Counted from the first letter of the stretch, positions 52,661 through 61,837 are shown. The stretch is DNA of 64,000 nucleotides from Phenylobacterium sp. (GCF_004299445.1 NZ_SCTC01000043.1:1-64000), one strand, 5' to 3'. Notes: generated from the sequence alone by a model not told the origin. Program-made: numbers and translations.

Positions 52661-53983
52661 TTGGACGCCAAGATCGAGGAAACCGAAGATGCGGCCCAGG
52701 TGGCCGCCGACGACGATCTGGCGGTCCGCGAGGCGGCCTATGAGAAGTTCGTCTGGGACAACCTGAAGCGCAACTACATCGGCAACTACCTGCACGGCAT
52801 GCTGGGGATGACCGGCTTCCGGCTGGTCAATGCGCCGACCTTCCTGCCGGCCTACCTCCACGCCGTCTCGGGCTCGAACGCCATCGTGGGCCTTGCGCTG
52901 GCGCTGCAGCAGCTGGGCGGGGTGATCTCGCCCATCGTCGGCGCCACCAAGATCGAGCACCGCACCAAGGTGATGCCCGCCGCCATCTGGATGGGCAGCC
53001 TGGGGCGCCTGGCGATTCTGGGGATGGCGCTGGCTGGCTGGTTTCTGACAGGCCAGGCGCTGGTCGGCGCTCTGCTGTTCTGCATGCTGATGTTCGGCAT
53101 CTTCATGGGCGCACAGCGGGTGGTGTTCAGCCTGCTGATGTCGAAGGTGATCCCGATCAGCCGGCGGGGCCGGCTGCAGGCCTGGCGCAACGCCACCGGC
53201 GGGGCCATCGCCGCCGTGCTGGCGGGCGTCGCAGGAACATACTTCATCCAGCCGAACCTGTTCGGGAACGGCTATTCGACCACCTTCCTGTTCGCCTTCG
53301 TGCTGACCAGCTTCGGGCTGTGGGCGCTGCAGCTGCTGCTGAAGGAGCCCGCGCCGCCGACCGTGCGGGCGCAGGCGCGCATCCGCGACCGGCTGAAGGA
53401 CTTCCCAGCCCTCATCGCCCAGGACAAGGCGTACGGCTTCTTCCTGGTCGTGCAGATGCTGGCCACGTCGGCGCGCATCGCGACGCCGTTCTACATCCTC
53501 TACGTCGGCAAGGTGATCGGGGCGGACGGGGCGACGCTGGGGCTGCTGTCGTTCGCCTTCCTCGGGGCGGACACGGCCTCAAACCTGGTCTGGGGTTATC
53601 TGGGCGACAAGACCGGCTTCCGGCTGGTGCTGGTGCTGTCGATCATCGGGTGGGTCGCGGCGACGCTCATGCTGCTGAACCTGCACGAGCCCACCTGGAT
53701 CTTCGCGTCCTTCGCCGTGCTGGGCGCCTCGCTCAGCGGCTACATGATGGCCTCGCAGACCATGATCCTGGAGTTCGGCAACCGCGACGACCTTCCTATG
53801 CGCATCGCGGTGTCGGCCACAGCCGAGAGCATCACCGCCACCGCCGGGCCGCTGATCGGCGGCGTTGTGGCCGAGGTCTACGGCTACGACGTGGTGTTCA
53901 TGGCGTCGCTGGGTTTCCTGGCGGCGGCGCTGCTGATTTTGCTGTCGGCGGTGCGAGAACCCCGCCGCCGCCTCGCGGGCTAG
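52661..53983 (+). CDS. MFS transporter
   Basis: 440 aa from TTG at 52661 (weak start signal). A charged N-terminal tail of about 30 residues precedes about 12 TM helices; the A-loop-like motif is GYLGDKTGFRLVLVLSI in the second half. Substrate unknown. Monocistronic; 79 bp before the KaiC-like gene. Confidence 0.83.
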   Translation: MDAKIEETEDAAQVAADDDLAVREAAYEKFVWDNLKRNYIGNYLHGMLGMTGFRLVNAPTFLPAYLHAVSGSNAIVGLALALQQLGGVISPIVGATKIEHRTKVMPAAIWMGSLGRLAILGMALAGWFLTGQALVGALLFCMLMFGIFMGAQRVVFSLLMSKVIPISRRGRLQAWRNATGGAIAAVLAGVAGTYFIQPNLFGNGYSTTFLFAFVLTSFGLWALQLLLKEPAPPTVRAQARIRDRLKDFPALIAQDKAYGFFLVVQMLATSARIATPFYILYVGKVIGADGATLGLLSFAFLGADTASNLVWGYLGDKTGFRLVLVLSIIGWVAATLMLLNLHEPTWIFASFAVLGASLSGYMMASQTMILEFGNRDDLPMRIAVSATAESITATAGPLIGGVVAEVYGYDVVFMASLGFLAAALLILLSAVREPRRRLAG

Positions 53984-54062
53984 TCGCGGAACCGCAGCGC
54001 TGGAGCTGCATTTGGCTTTTCGGGGCAGCGGGGCCGCACAGGCCGTCACACGCCGAGGAGCA

Positions 54063-55559
54063 ATGACCACGACTTCGGAAACGCGCGGCGACGCCAGGAC
54101 AGGCATCGTCGGGCTCGACGACATTCTTGGCGGCGGGCTCAAGCGAAATCGCGTGTTCCTCTTTGAGGGCAGCCCGGGCACGGGCAAGACCACCGCCGCC
54201 CTGAGCTATCTGATGGCCGGCGCGGCGGCGGGCGAGAAGGTGCTGTACGTCACCCTGTCCGAGACCGAAGCCGAGCTGCGCGACACCGCCGCCTCGCACG
54301 GCTGGAGCCTGGAAGGCGTCGAGGTCTTCGAGCTGGTTCCGCCCGAGAACCTGCTGGACGAGCACCAGCAGCAGAGCCTGCTCTATTCGTCGGACCTGGA
54401 GCTAGGCGAGACGACCCGGATGATCCTGGACGCCGTCGAGCGGGCCGAGCCCAGTCGCGTGGTGATCGACAGCCTTTCCGAAATCCGCCTGCTGGCGCAG
54501 GGGTCGTTGCGGTATCGCCGCCAGGTCCTGGCGCTGAAGCACTACTTCGCCAAGCACGGCGCGACGGTGGTGTTGCTGGACGATCTCACGGCCGAGATCT
54601 CGGACAAGACAGTGCACAGCGTCGCCCACGGCGTGGTGCGCCTCGAGGAGCTGGCCCCCGAATATGGGGCCGAGCGCCGGCGCGTGCGGGTCACGAAGTA
54701 CCGGGGCCGCAAGTTCCGGGGCGGGTACCACGACTTCACGATCAAGACCGGCGGTCTGGAGATCTACCCGCGGCTGGTCTCGTCCGAGCACCGGAGCGCG
54801 TTCGACCGAACGCCGCTCAGGAGCGGCATCTGCGGCCTGGACGAGCTTCTGGGCGGCGGCCTCGATCGCGGCTCCAGTTGCCTGATCCTGGGCCCGGCCG
54901 GCACCGGCAAGTCGCTGATGGCGCTCCACTTCGCCATCTCGGCGATCAAGCGCGGCGAGAAGGCGGCCCTGTTCATCTTCGACGAGGAGCTGGGCCTGCT
55001 GTTCCAGCGGGCCAAGGGCCTCGGCTTCGATCTGCAGACGCTCTGCGACAACGGCAGCCTCATGATCCAGCAGGTCGACGCCGCCGAACTGTCGCCCGGC
55101 GAATTCACCTCGACGGTGCGGCACTGCGTCAAGGACAAGGGCATCCGCACGGTCGTGGTCGACAGCCTGAACGGCTATCAGGCCGCGATGCCGGAGGAGC
55201 ACTTCCTGCTGCTCCACATGCACGAGCTGTTGCAGTTCCTGAACCGGCAGGGCGCGACCACCTTCCTGACCGTCGCCCAGCATGGGCTGGTGGGTGAGAT
55301 GAAGGCGCCGGTGGATGTCACCTACCTGGCCGACACGGTGCTGCTGCTCCGCTACTTCGAGGCCGTGGGCGAGGTGCGTCGGGCGGTGTCGGTGATCAAG
55401 AAGCGTTCGGGCCAGCACGAGAAAACGATCCGCGAGTACGAGATCGACCAGACCGGCCTGAAGGTCGGCCCGCCCCTGACCGAGTTCCAGGGCGTCCTGC
55501 GCGGCGTGCCCAACTTCGTGGGCCCGGGCTCTGGCCTGCTCGGCGAACGGTCCGCATGA
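54063..55559 (+). CDS. KaiC-like dual ATPase
   Basis: The ATG at 54063 follows AGGAG; 498 aa, close to KaiC length. Two RecA-like domains: Walker A GSPGTGKT at 36-43 and GPAGTGKS at 277-284; Walker B RVVIDSLSE and TVVVDSLNG. The CII catalytic Glu pair is present (FDEELG); in CI it is SETE. At the KaiC phosphosite (S431/T432 in Synechococcus) the aligned residues are Thr420-Tyr421 in VDVTYLADT. Overlaps the HWE kinase gene by 4 bp. No kaiA or kaiB nearby, so a circadian role is not implied. Confidence 0.9.
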   Translation: MTTTSETRGDARTGIVGLDDILGGGLKRNRVFLFEGSPGTGKTTAALSYLMAGAAAGEKVLYVTLSETEAELRDTAASHGWSLEGVEVFELVPPENLLDEHQQQSLLYSSDLELGETTRMILDAVERAEPSRVVIDSLSEIRLLAQGSLRYRRQVLALKHYFAKHGATVVLLDDLTAEISDKTVHSVAHGVVRLEELAPEYGAERRRVRVTKYRGRKFRGGYHDFTIKTGGLEIYPRLVSSEHRSAFDRTPLRSGICGLDELLGGGLDRGSSCLILGPAGTGKSLMALHFAISAIKRGEKAALFIFDEELGLLFQRAKGLGFDLQTLCDNGSLMIQQVDAAELSPGEFTSTVRHCVKDKGIRTVVVDSLNGYQAAMPEEHFLLLHMHELLQFLNRQGATTFLTVAQHGLVGEMKAPVDVTYLADTVLLLRYFEAVGEVRRAVSVIKKRSGQHEKTIREYEIDQTGLKVGPPLTEFQGVLRGVPNFVGPGSGLLGERSA

Positions 55560-56725
55560 CCGCGGCTTCCAGCGCGGGCTCCGAAAGGACAATCGTCCTG
55601 GCGCCCATGGGGCGCGACGCCCAGATCGCGGCGGCCATCCTGGGCGAGGCGAAGATCGAGACGGCGATCTGCCCCGACATGGCGTCTCTTTTGCCGGCGG
55701 TGAACGCCGGGGCCGGGCTGGCGCTGATCGTGGAGGAGGTTCTGCACGAGCAGGACTACGGCGACTTCGCGCGCTGGGTCGAGGCCCAGCCGGCATGGTC
55801 GGACTTTCCGGTGATCGTGCTGGCCCAGCGCGGCGGCGGCATCGAGCGCAACCCGGCCGCCGGCCGGTTCATCCAGGCGCTGGGCAACGTCAGCTTCCTG
55901 GAGCGGCCCTTCCATCCGACCACCTTGGTCAGCATCGTCCAGACGGCGCTGCGTGGCCGGCGGCGGCAGTACGAGGCCCGCGAGCGCCTGGACACGCTGC
56001 GCGCGGCCGTGCGTCGCCAGCAGCAGGATCAGGCGCACCTGCGGCTCCTGATCAACGAACTGAACCACCGGGTGAAGAACACCCTGGCCACTGTGCAGTC
56101 GCTGGTCGCCCAGACCCTGCGCAGCGCCGACGTCTCCACGCGAACCCGCGACGCGCTCACTTCGCGCATCGTGGCGCTGTCGAAGGCGCACGATGTGCTG
56201 ACCAACGAGCAGTGGGCGGGCGCCGATCTGGCCGAAATCGCCGGCCAGGCGGCGCAGCCGTTCCGGCTGGGCCTGGGCGAGGAACGGATCCTGATGCGCG
56301 GTCCCCACGTGCGGGTTCCCCCCAAGACGGCGATCGCCATGGCCCTGGCCCTGCACGAGCTGGCCACGAACGCGGTGAAGTACGGCGCCCTTTCGGCATC
56401 GGGGGGTCGGGTCGAGTTCACCTGGCGCCTCTCGGGCCGCGCGGCGTCGCGTGAGCTGATCGCCGTCTGGCGCGAGCTCGACGGACCGCGGGTCAGCCCG
56501 CCCACGCGCGCCGGCTTCGGCACCCGGCTCATCGCCCGCGGGCTCGCCGCAGACCTGAATGGCGAGGTCACGATCCACTACCCCGCCGAGGGTGTGGTCT
56601 GCACAATCCGCGCCCGGCTGGACGCCGCCGACCTGGACGCCGTCGAGGCCGAGCGTCCGCCCGGCCTGCGCCGTCGCCCCTCGGCGAGCTCCGGGGATCA
56701 GGCCGAAACCCCCTCTCCCGCCTAG
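55556..56725 (+). CDS. HWE-family histidine kinase with degenerate receiver
   Basis: 389 aa. Residues about 12-140 have receiver-like topology (TIVLAPMGRDAQIAAAILGEAKI), but the Asp is Glu60/61 (LIVEEVL) and the Lys is Arg (FLERPFHP), so it probably cannot be phosphorylated. HWE dimerisation: ELNHRVKNTLATVQSLVAQTLR with His171, then ALHELATNAVKYGAL and GFGTRLIARGLAADLNGEVT. The start overlaps the kaiC-like stop (ATGA), so the two are co-translated. Its partner receiver is not in the window. Confidence 0.9.
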   Translation: MTAASSAGSERTIVLAPMGRDAQIAAAILGEAKIETAICPDMASLLPAVNAGAGLALIVEEVLHEQDYGDFARWVEAQPAWSDFPVIVLAQRGGGIERNPAAGRFIQALGNVSFLERPFHPTTLVSIVQTALRGRRRQYEARERLDTLRAAVRRQQQDQAHLRLLINELNHRVKNTLATVQSLVAQTLRSADVSTRTRDALTSRIVALSKAHDVLTNEQWAGADLAEIAGQAAQPFRLGLGEERILMRGPHVRVPPKTAIAMALALHELATNAVKYGALSASGGRVEFTWRLSGRAASRELIAVWRELDGPRVSPPTRAGFGTRLIARGLAADLNGEVTIHYPAEGVVCTIRARLDAADLDAVEAERPPGLRRRPSASSGDQAETPSPA

Positions 56726-56866
56726 CCGAGCCTTGGGGCTGAGCGCTCAGCCGTGCTATGGCGCGGCCATGGTCCGCCGCAACGCCAACCCGTCCGGTTG
56801 CTCGAACGCCACCCTCGCGGGGCGTCCGGCCGGTCGTGTGCGCGTGAGCGCCTAGCCTTCCAGACC

Positions 56867-56894
56867 CAAGCCCCGCCGGACCGGCCGGGGTTTT
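56867..56894 (+). terminator. Rho-independent terminator after the KaiC-like/HWE operon
   Basis: CCCCGCCGG-type arm at 56871 and CCGGCCGGGG at 56881-56890 form an imperfect GC stem, followed by TTTT at 56891-56894. Position fits the end of the two-gene operon that stops at 56725. Confidence 0.65.
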
Positions 56895-56953
56895 GGATCA
56901 CATCAGGAAGGCGCATCCCCGGCCTCCGGCTCACTCGAAGAGAGAGACCCGAG

Positions 56954-57526
56954 ATGGACGACCGAAGACCCCTGCCCCCCACACCTGTCCTCGAGACGGA
57001 ACGGCTGGTGCTGCGCCCGCTGGCCGAAACCGATACGCCGACGATCCAGCGGATCTTCCCGCAGTGGGAGCTGGTGAAGCATCTCAACGCCCTGGTGCCC
57101 TGGCCTTACCCGGACGATGGCGCGGCCACCAATATGGCCGATTGCCTCGCGAAGCGGGCGCGGGGCGAGAAGTTCTTCTGGGCGATCACCTTGAAGGGCG
57201 ACGACACCCTGCGCGGCCGGATCGACCTGTGGCCGCACGACGGGCAGACCCGCGACTCGCGGGGCTTCTGGCTGGACCCCGAACTGTGGGGCCAGGGGCT
57301 GATGCTCGAAGCCGCCGATGCGGTGACCGGCTACGCCTTCGAGACCCTGGGCTGGACCGAACTCTACCTGACCAACGCCCAGTCGAACGCGGCCTCGCAC
57401 CGAATCAAGGAGAAGCAGGGCGCCGAGCTCGTGGACCTGACGCCGAACGTCTACGTCAGTGGCCCGGACCTGCGCGAGACCTGGATTCTGCGCCGTGACG
57501 CCTGGCTCGCCCGGAAGGGGAAATGA
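56954..57526 (+). CDS. GNAT family N-acetyltransferase (RimJ/RimL type)
   Basis: The ATG at 56954 (MDDRRPLPPTPVLETERLVLRPLAETDTPTIQRIF) gives 190 aa. The acetyl-CoA motif is GFWLDPELWGQGLMLEAADAVTGYAFETLG and the later NAQSNAASHRIKEKQGAEL. RimJ/RimL-like enzymes acetylate protein N-termini or small molecules; substrate unknown. Confidence 0.9.
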   Translation: MDDRRPLPPTPVLETERLVLRPLAETDTPTIQRIFPQWELVKHLNALVPWPYPDDGAATNMADCLAKRARGEKFFWAITLKGDDTLRGRIDLWPHDGQTRDSRGFWLDPELWGQGLMLEAADAVTGYAFETLGWTELYLTNAQSNAASHRIKEKQGAELVDLTPNVYVSGPDLRETWILRRDAWLARKGK

Positions 57527-57535
57527 GTGTTTTGC

Positions 57536-57569
57536 CCGGTTTTTCGGCATGAATTGCCCGAAAAACCGG
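57536..57569. repeat. 12-bp perfect inverted repeat upstream of amtB
   Basis: CCGGTTTTTCGG at 57536-57547 and CCGAAAAACCGG at 57558-57569, loop of 10 nt. It lies just after the GNAT gene and before the sigma-54 motif. Could be a terminator for the GNAT gene (no long T-run after it) or an upstream regulatory element of amtB. Confidence 0.55.
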
Positions 57570-57620
57570 CGAAATCGACGTCGGACGGGTGCGCACGCGG
57601 GCGCCCGTCCGATAGGCGGT

Positions 57621-57636
57621 TGGCCGCACACTTGCC
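57621..57636 (+). promoter_or_regulatory. Sigma-54-type promoter upstream of amtB
   Basis: TGGCCGCACACTTGCC has GG and GC separated by 10 bp, with TGGC and TTGC core as in the TGGCACG-N4-TTGCW consensus. Expected start near 57647, about 70 bp before the ATG. NtrC-regulated amtB genes commonly use sigma-54. A CTGCCTA/TAGGCAG pair (57639-57672) lies in the leader. Confidence 0.6.
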
Positions 57637-57717
57637 CACTGCCTATGCAGACCTTGCCTCGCGTCTAGGCAGATCGGCGGAGACTCGTCGGCGACGCGGG
57701 GTCGAGGGGGAGACGCC

Positions 57718-59016
57718 ATGACCCGGGCGCGCGTGCTGGCCGGACTTTCGACGCTGATTTTCGCGGCATCCGGCGCGGGCTCGGCCCTGGCGCAGGACGC
57801 TCCGCCCACGGCCGACCCGGCCAATACGGCCTGGATCCTGGCGGCGACGGCGCTGGTGCTGTTCATGACCCTGCCGGGGCTGGCCCTGTTCTACGCTGGC
57901 CTGGTGCGGGCCAAGAATGCGCTCAGCGTGATGATGCATTGCGTGGCGATCGCCTGCCTGGCCTCGGTGCTGTGGCTGCTGGGCGGCTATAGCCTGGCCT
58001 TCTCGGGCTCGAACCCCTTCATCGGCGACCTCGCCAAGTTCGGCCTGCCCGGCGGCCGCGACACCGTCAGCGGCACGCTGCCCGAGACGGTGTTCTTCGC
58101 GTTTCAGATGACGTTCGCGATCATCACGCCGGGGCTGATCGTCGGCGCCTACGTCGAGCGCATCAAGTTCGGGGCGGTGCTGATGTTCTCGGGCCTCTGG
58201 CTGCTGCTGGTCTATGCCCCGGTCTGCCACTGGGTGTGGGGCAGCGGGTGGCTGGCCCAGATGAAGGTGATGGACTACGCGGGCGGCCTGGTGGTGCACG
58301 CCACGGCCGGCGTCTCGTCGCTGGTGGCGGTGGCGATGCTGGGGCCGCGCGACGGCTTCCCCGGCGACCTGCACCCGCCGCACAATCCCGGCATGACGAT
58401 GATGGGCGCCGGCATGCTGTGGGTGGGCTGGTACGGCTTCAACGCGGGCAGCGCGCTGGCGGCCGACGCGGCGGCGGGCTCGGCCCTGGTGGCGACCCAC
58501 CTGTCGGCGGCGACCGCGGGCCTGGTCTGGGCGCTGATCGAGCGCGTGAAGTTCGGCCGCACCAGCATGATCGGCGTGGTCACCGGCGTGGTGGCCGGCC
58601 TGGCCACCGTGACCCCGGCCTCGGGCTTCGTGGGCCCGGTCGGCGGCGTCGTGCTGGGCGCGCTGGGCAGCCTGATCTGCTTCCACTGCGTGGGCCCGGT
58701 GAAGTCGAAGCTGAAGCTGGACGATAGCCTGGACGTCTTCGCCGTGCACGGCGTGGGCGGCATCCTGGGGACCCTGGGCGTGGCCGTGTTGGCCTCGGCC
58801 CAGCTGGGCGGCGCGGGCTACGCCGAGGGCATGACCATGGGCAGCCAGGCCGGCGTGCAGGCGCTGGGCGTGCTCACCGTCTGCGCCTGGTCGGCGGCGG
58901 CCTCGGCCGTGATCCTGCTCCTCTGCAAGTTCACCGTGGGCCTGCGCGCCACCCCGGAAGCCATCGAGGACGGGCTCGACCTCTCGACCCATGGCGAGCG
59001 GGCGTATCAGAACTAG
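57718..59016 (+). CDS. amtB: Ammonium transporter AmtB
   Basis: 432 aa with signal peptide (MTRARVLAGLSTLIFAASGAGSALA) and about 11 TM helices. Pore residues: PGLALFYAGLVRAKN, HATAGVSSLVAVAMLGPRDG and DDSLDVFAVHGVGGILGTLGV, where the two conserved pore His lie (HATAG and AVHGVGG). It conducts ammonium in low nitrogen. No glnK/P-II gene is adjacent, unlike most AmtB loci. Confidence 0.96.
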   Translation: MTRARVLAGLSTLIFAASGAGSALAQDAPPTADPANTAWILAATALVLFMTLPGLALFYAGLVRAKNALSVMMHCVAIACLASVLWLLGGYSLAFSGSNPFIGDLAKFGLPGGRDTVSGTLPETVFFAFQMTFAIITPGLIVGAYVERIKFGAVLMFSGLWLLLVYAPVCHWVWGSGWLAQMKVMDYAGGLVVHATAGVSSLVAVAMLGPRDGFPGDLHPPHNPGMTMMGAGMLWVGWYGFNAGSALAADAAAGSALVATHLSAATAGLVWALIERVKFGRTSMIGVVTGVVAGLATVTPASGFVGPVGGVVLGALGSLICFHCVGPVKSKLKLDDSLDVFAVHGVGGILGTLGVAVLASAQLGGAGYAEGMTMGSQAGVQALGVLTVCAWSAAASAVILLLCKFTVGLRATPEAIEDGLDLSTHGERAYQN

Positions 59017-59045
59017 GCTATGGTGCGCACCCGGGGAGGGTCGTC

Positions 59046-59987
59046 ATGCCGTCCATGCACCGTCGACAGTTGCTGGCCGCAGGGACTGCGGTCCTGGGGA
59101 TGGGCTTAGCAAGCGCCAAGGCTCCGGCCGCCCAACCCTTCTTTCGGCGAACCGGGCTGCCCATCGGCCTGCAGCTCTACACGCTCGGGCCGGACGTGGC
59201 GGCCGACCTGGAAGGGACCCTCGCAGCCGTCGCAGCCATCGGCTACCGGCGCGTTCAGCCCTCGAGCTTCTTCGGCCGTTCACCCGACGAATTGCGGGCC
59301 GCGATAGATCGGGCCGGACTCACCTGCCGCAGCGTCCACGTGCAGCCCCGCACGCTGGATGGCGATCTCGGAAAGCTGGCGCAGGACGTCCTTACGCTGG
59401 GCGCGACGGAGGCCGCCCTCTCCATTCCCAACCTGCCGCCCCGGTTCGGCGGTCCGGCGTCGGGCGAGGCCCCCGGGACGTTCCTTCGGCGCGTCGTGCC
59501 GCAACTGACTGCCGACGACTGGAAAGGGAACGCGGACCTGCTCAACGCCAGGGGCGCGGCGCTGAAGCAGGCTGGGGTCAGGCTGGGCTACCACAATCAC
59601 AATTTCGAATTCGCGCCCCTGGCCGGCGGCGGGACCGGCTTCGATATCCTCCTTCGCGAGACCGACCCGACGCTGGTGAATTTCGAGCTGGACGTGGGGT
59701 GGGCCGTCGCGGCCGGCATGGATCCCGTGGCTCTGCTGAACCGGTACAAGGGGCGGTTCAGCCTGATGCACGTCAAGGACGTGAAGGCCTCCACGCGGGC
59801 CAATCATGTCCTGCAGATGGACCCGACGGAGGTCGGCTCCGGCGGGATTGACTGGGCGCGGGTGTTGTCCGCGGGCTACGTCGCCGGGGTGCGCGGCTTC
59901 TACGTCGAACAGGAGCCACCGTTTGCGTTCCCGCGGCTGCAGTCGGCCAGGATCAGCTACGACTACCTGGCCCGCCTCGCCGCCTGA
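59046..59987 (+). CDS. Sugar phosphate isomerase/epimerase (AP endonuclease 2-like TIM barrel), Tat-exported
   Basis: The ATG at 59046 has GGGAGGG 5 bp upstream; 313 aa. A Tat signal is clear (MHRRQLLAAGTAVLGMGLASA). Metal-site residues: LGYHNHNFEF, VNFELDVGW and SLMHVKDVKAS, as in xylose isomerase-like TIM barrels. It is the first gene of a three-gene set with GMC oxidoreductase and gluconate dehydrogenase subunit 3, suggesting periplasmic sugar oxidation. Confidence 0.86.
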   Translation: MPSMHRRQLLAAGTAVLGMGLASAKAPAAQPFFRRTGLPIGLQLYTLGPDVAADLEGTLAAVAAIGYRRVQPSSFFGRSPDELRAAIDRAGLTCRSVHVQPRTLDGDLGKLAQDVLTLGATEAALSIPNLPPRFGGPASGEAPGTFLRRVVPQLTADDWKGNADLLNARGAALKQAGVRLGYHNHNFEFAPLAGGGTGFDILLRETDPTLVNFELDVGWAVAAGMDPVALLNRYKGRFSLMHVKDVKASTRANHVLQMDPTEVGSGGIDWARVLSAGYVAGVRGFYVEQEPPFAFPRLQSARISYDYLARLAA

Positions 59988-60067
59988 AGCAGCTTGACCT
60001 TGGCGCTTGCCGCGCGGGTGGGAACCCGCGATGGTCATCCCGCGAGGCGTTCGATTGGGGGATCGAC

Positions 60068-61837
60068 ATGGCCTACCTCAACACCAGGGCGCGCGGGTCG
60101 ACGGGGTTCGACGCCATCGTCGTCGGCAGCGGCATCAGCGGCGGCTGGGCCGCCAAGGAACTCACGGAAAAGGGCCTTCGCACCCTTGTCCTGGAGCGGG
60201 GCCGGATGCTGCGCCACCCCGAGGACTACACCACTGCGCTCAAGCCGCCCTGGGAAGAGCGCTACCCGCGAGGCCGCCTCCCGCGTGCGGAGTTGGACGC
60301 GCACTACAAGGTGCAGAGCCGCACGGGCTACACGATCACCGAGTCCACGGCTCACCTGTTCGTGCGCGATGACCAGCACCCGTACAACGAGACGCAGCCT
60401 TACACCTGGGTGCGCGGCTACCAGGTGGGTGGCAGGTCGCTGATGTGGGCGCGCCAGAGCTATCGCCACAGTGACCTCGACTTCGAAGGCAATGCGCGCG
60501 AGGGCGTCGGCGTCGACTGGCCCATCCGCTACGCCGACCTTGCCCCCTGGTACGACTACGTCGAGCGGTTTGCCGGCGTGAGCGGCCAGAAGGAGGGGCT
60601 GGCGACGCTGCCGGACGGCATCTTCCAGCCGCCCATGGACATGAACTGTGTGGAAAAGGCGTTCAAGGCGGCGACCGAGAGCCGCTATCCTGAGCGCCGG
60701 GTCACGATCGGGCGCGTCGCCAACCTGACGGCTCCGACGGACGAGCAGCTCGCCCTTGGCCGGGGCAAGTGCCAGAACCGGAACCTGTGCATGCGCGGCT
60801 GCCCTTTCGGCGCCTATTTCAGCTCGAACAGCGCAACTCTCGTGGCCGCCGAGCGCACCGGAAACCTGACGATCCGGCCGAACTCCATCGTGGCGTCGCT
60901 GATCTACGACGAGAAGGCCGGCCGGGCGACCGGTGTGCGCGTCGTCGACGCAATCACGCGCGAGGAGCTCGAATTCCACGCCGAGGTGATCTTCCTCTGC
61001 GCCTCCAGCAACGCGACCGCTGCGATCATGCTGAACTCGACGAGCCGCCGCTTCCCGAACGGCATGGGCAACGACAGCGACCAGCTGGGCCGCAATCTCA
61101 TGGACCAGCACTCTCGGGTCGGCGCCTCGGCGGACGTTCCGGGCTATCTCGACACCTACTACTCCGGACGGCGGCCGAACGGGCTCTATATTCCGCGCTT
61201 CCGCAACCTGGGGGACCGGGCCACGGCGCGGACGGACTACCTGCGCGGCTTCGGCTACCAGGGCGGCGCGGCTCGGCTGGGTTGGGAGCGCAGCCTGCCG
61301 GGCGAAGGTTTCGCGGCGGCGCGCAAGGCCGAAGGCCCGTCCGGCTTCGGCGCCGAACGCAAGGCAGCCCTCAGCCAGCCAGGGGCGTGGTCGATGCGGC
61401 TCAACGGCTACGGCGAAATCCTGCCGCATCCCGATAACCGGGTCACCCTGAACCGCGACGTCCTCGACCCCTATGGCCTACCGACACTGACATTCGACGC
61501 CCGCCTGCGGGAGAACGATCGAGCCATGCGCAAGGACATGCAGGTCGCGGCCGCCGAGATGCTGGAGGCCGCGGGCTTCAAGAACATCCAGACGTTCGAC
61601 AACCCCTACGCCCCCGGCATGGCGATCCACGAGATGGGTGCGGCGCGCATGGGGCGCGATCCGAAGACCTCGGTGCTGAACGCCCACAATCAGGTGCATG
61701 CCTGCCGCAACGTGTACGTGACCGACGGAGCGGCCATGACATCGGCATCGGCCGTAAACCCATCCCTCACCTACATGGCGCTGACGGCCCGGGCCGTGGC
61801 CCACGCGGTCGAAGCCCGACGGAGGGGTGAGCTGTGA
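60068..61837 (+). CDS. GMC family FAD-dependent oxidoreductase (glycoside dehydrogenase type)
   Basis: 589 aa. FAD motif GSGISGGWAAKELTEKGLRTLVLERG. C-terminal catalytic pair His in IHEMGAARMG and Asn in SASAVNPSLT. Cys-bearing motif CQNRNLCMRGCPFGAYF as in gluconate-2-dehydrogenase-like large subunits. It has no signal peptide, as expected if exported by hitchhiking with the Tat signal of subunit 3. Related Caulobacter LacA-like enzymes oxidise glycosides at C3; the substrate here is not known. Confidence 0.9.
   Translation: MAYLNTRARGSTGFDAIVVGSGISGGWAAKELTEKGLRTLVLERGRMLRHPEDYTTALKPPWEERYPRGRLPRAELDAHYKVQSRTGYTITESTAHLFVRDDQHPYNETQPYTWVRGYQVGGRSLMWARQSYRHSDLDFEGNAREGVGVDWPIRYADLAPWYDYVERFAGVSGQKEGLATLPDGIFQPPMDMNCVEKAFKAATESRYPERRVTIGRVANLTAPTDEQLALGRGKCQNRNLCMRGCPFGAYFSSNSATLVAAERTGNLTIRPNSIVASLIYDEKAGRATGVRVVDAITREELEFHAEVIFLCASSNATAAIMLNSTSRRFPNGMGNDSDQLGRNLMDQHSRVGASADVPGYLDTYYSGRRPNGLYIPRFRNLGDRATARTDYLRGFGYQGGAARLGWERSLPGEGFAAARKAEGPSGFGAERKAALSQPGAWSMRLNGYGEILPHPDNRVTLNRDVLDPYGLPTLTFDARLRENDRAMRKDMQVAAAEMLEAAGFKNIQTFDNPYAPGMAIHEMGAARMGRDPKTSVLNAHNQVHACRNVYVTDGAAMTSASAVNPSLTYMALTARAVAHAVEARRRGEL

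Noticed and set aside
56769..56855. Short ORF MVRRNANPSG, 28 aa
   Set aside because: No ribosome-binding site and no support; located just before the terminator.
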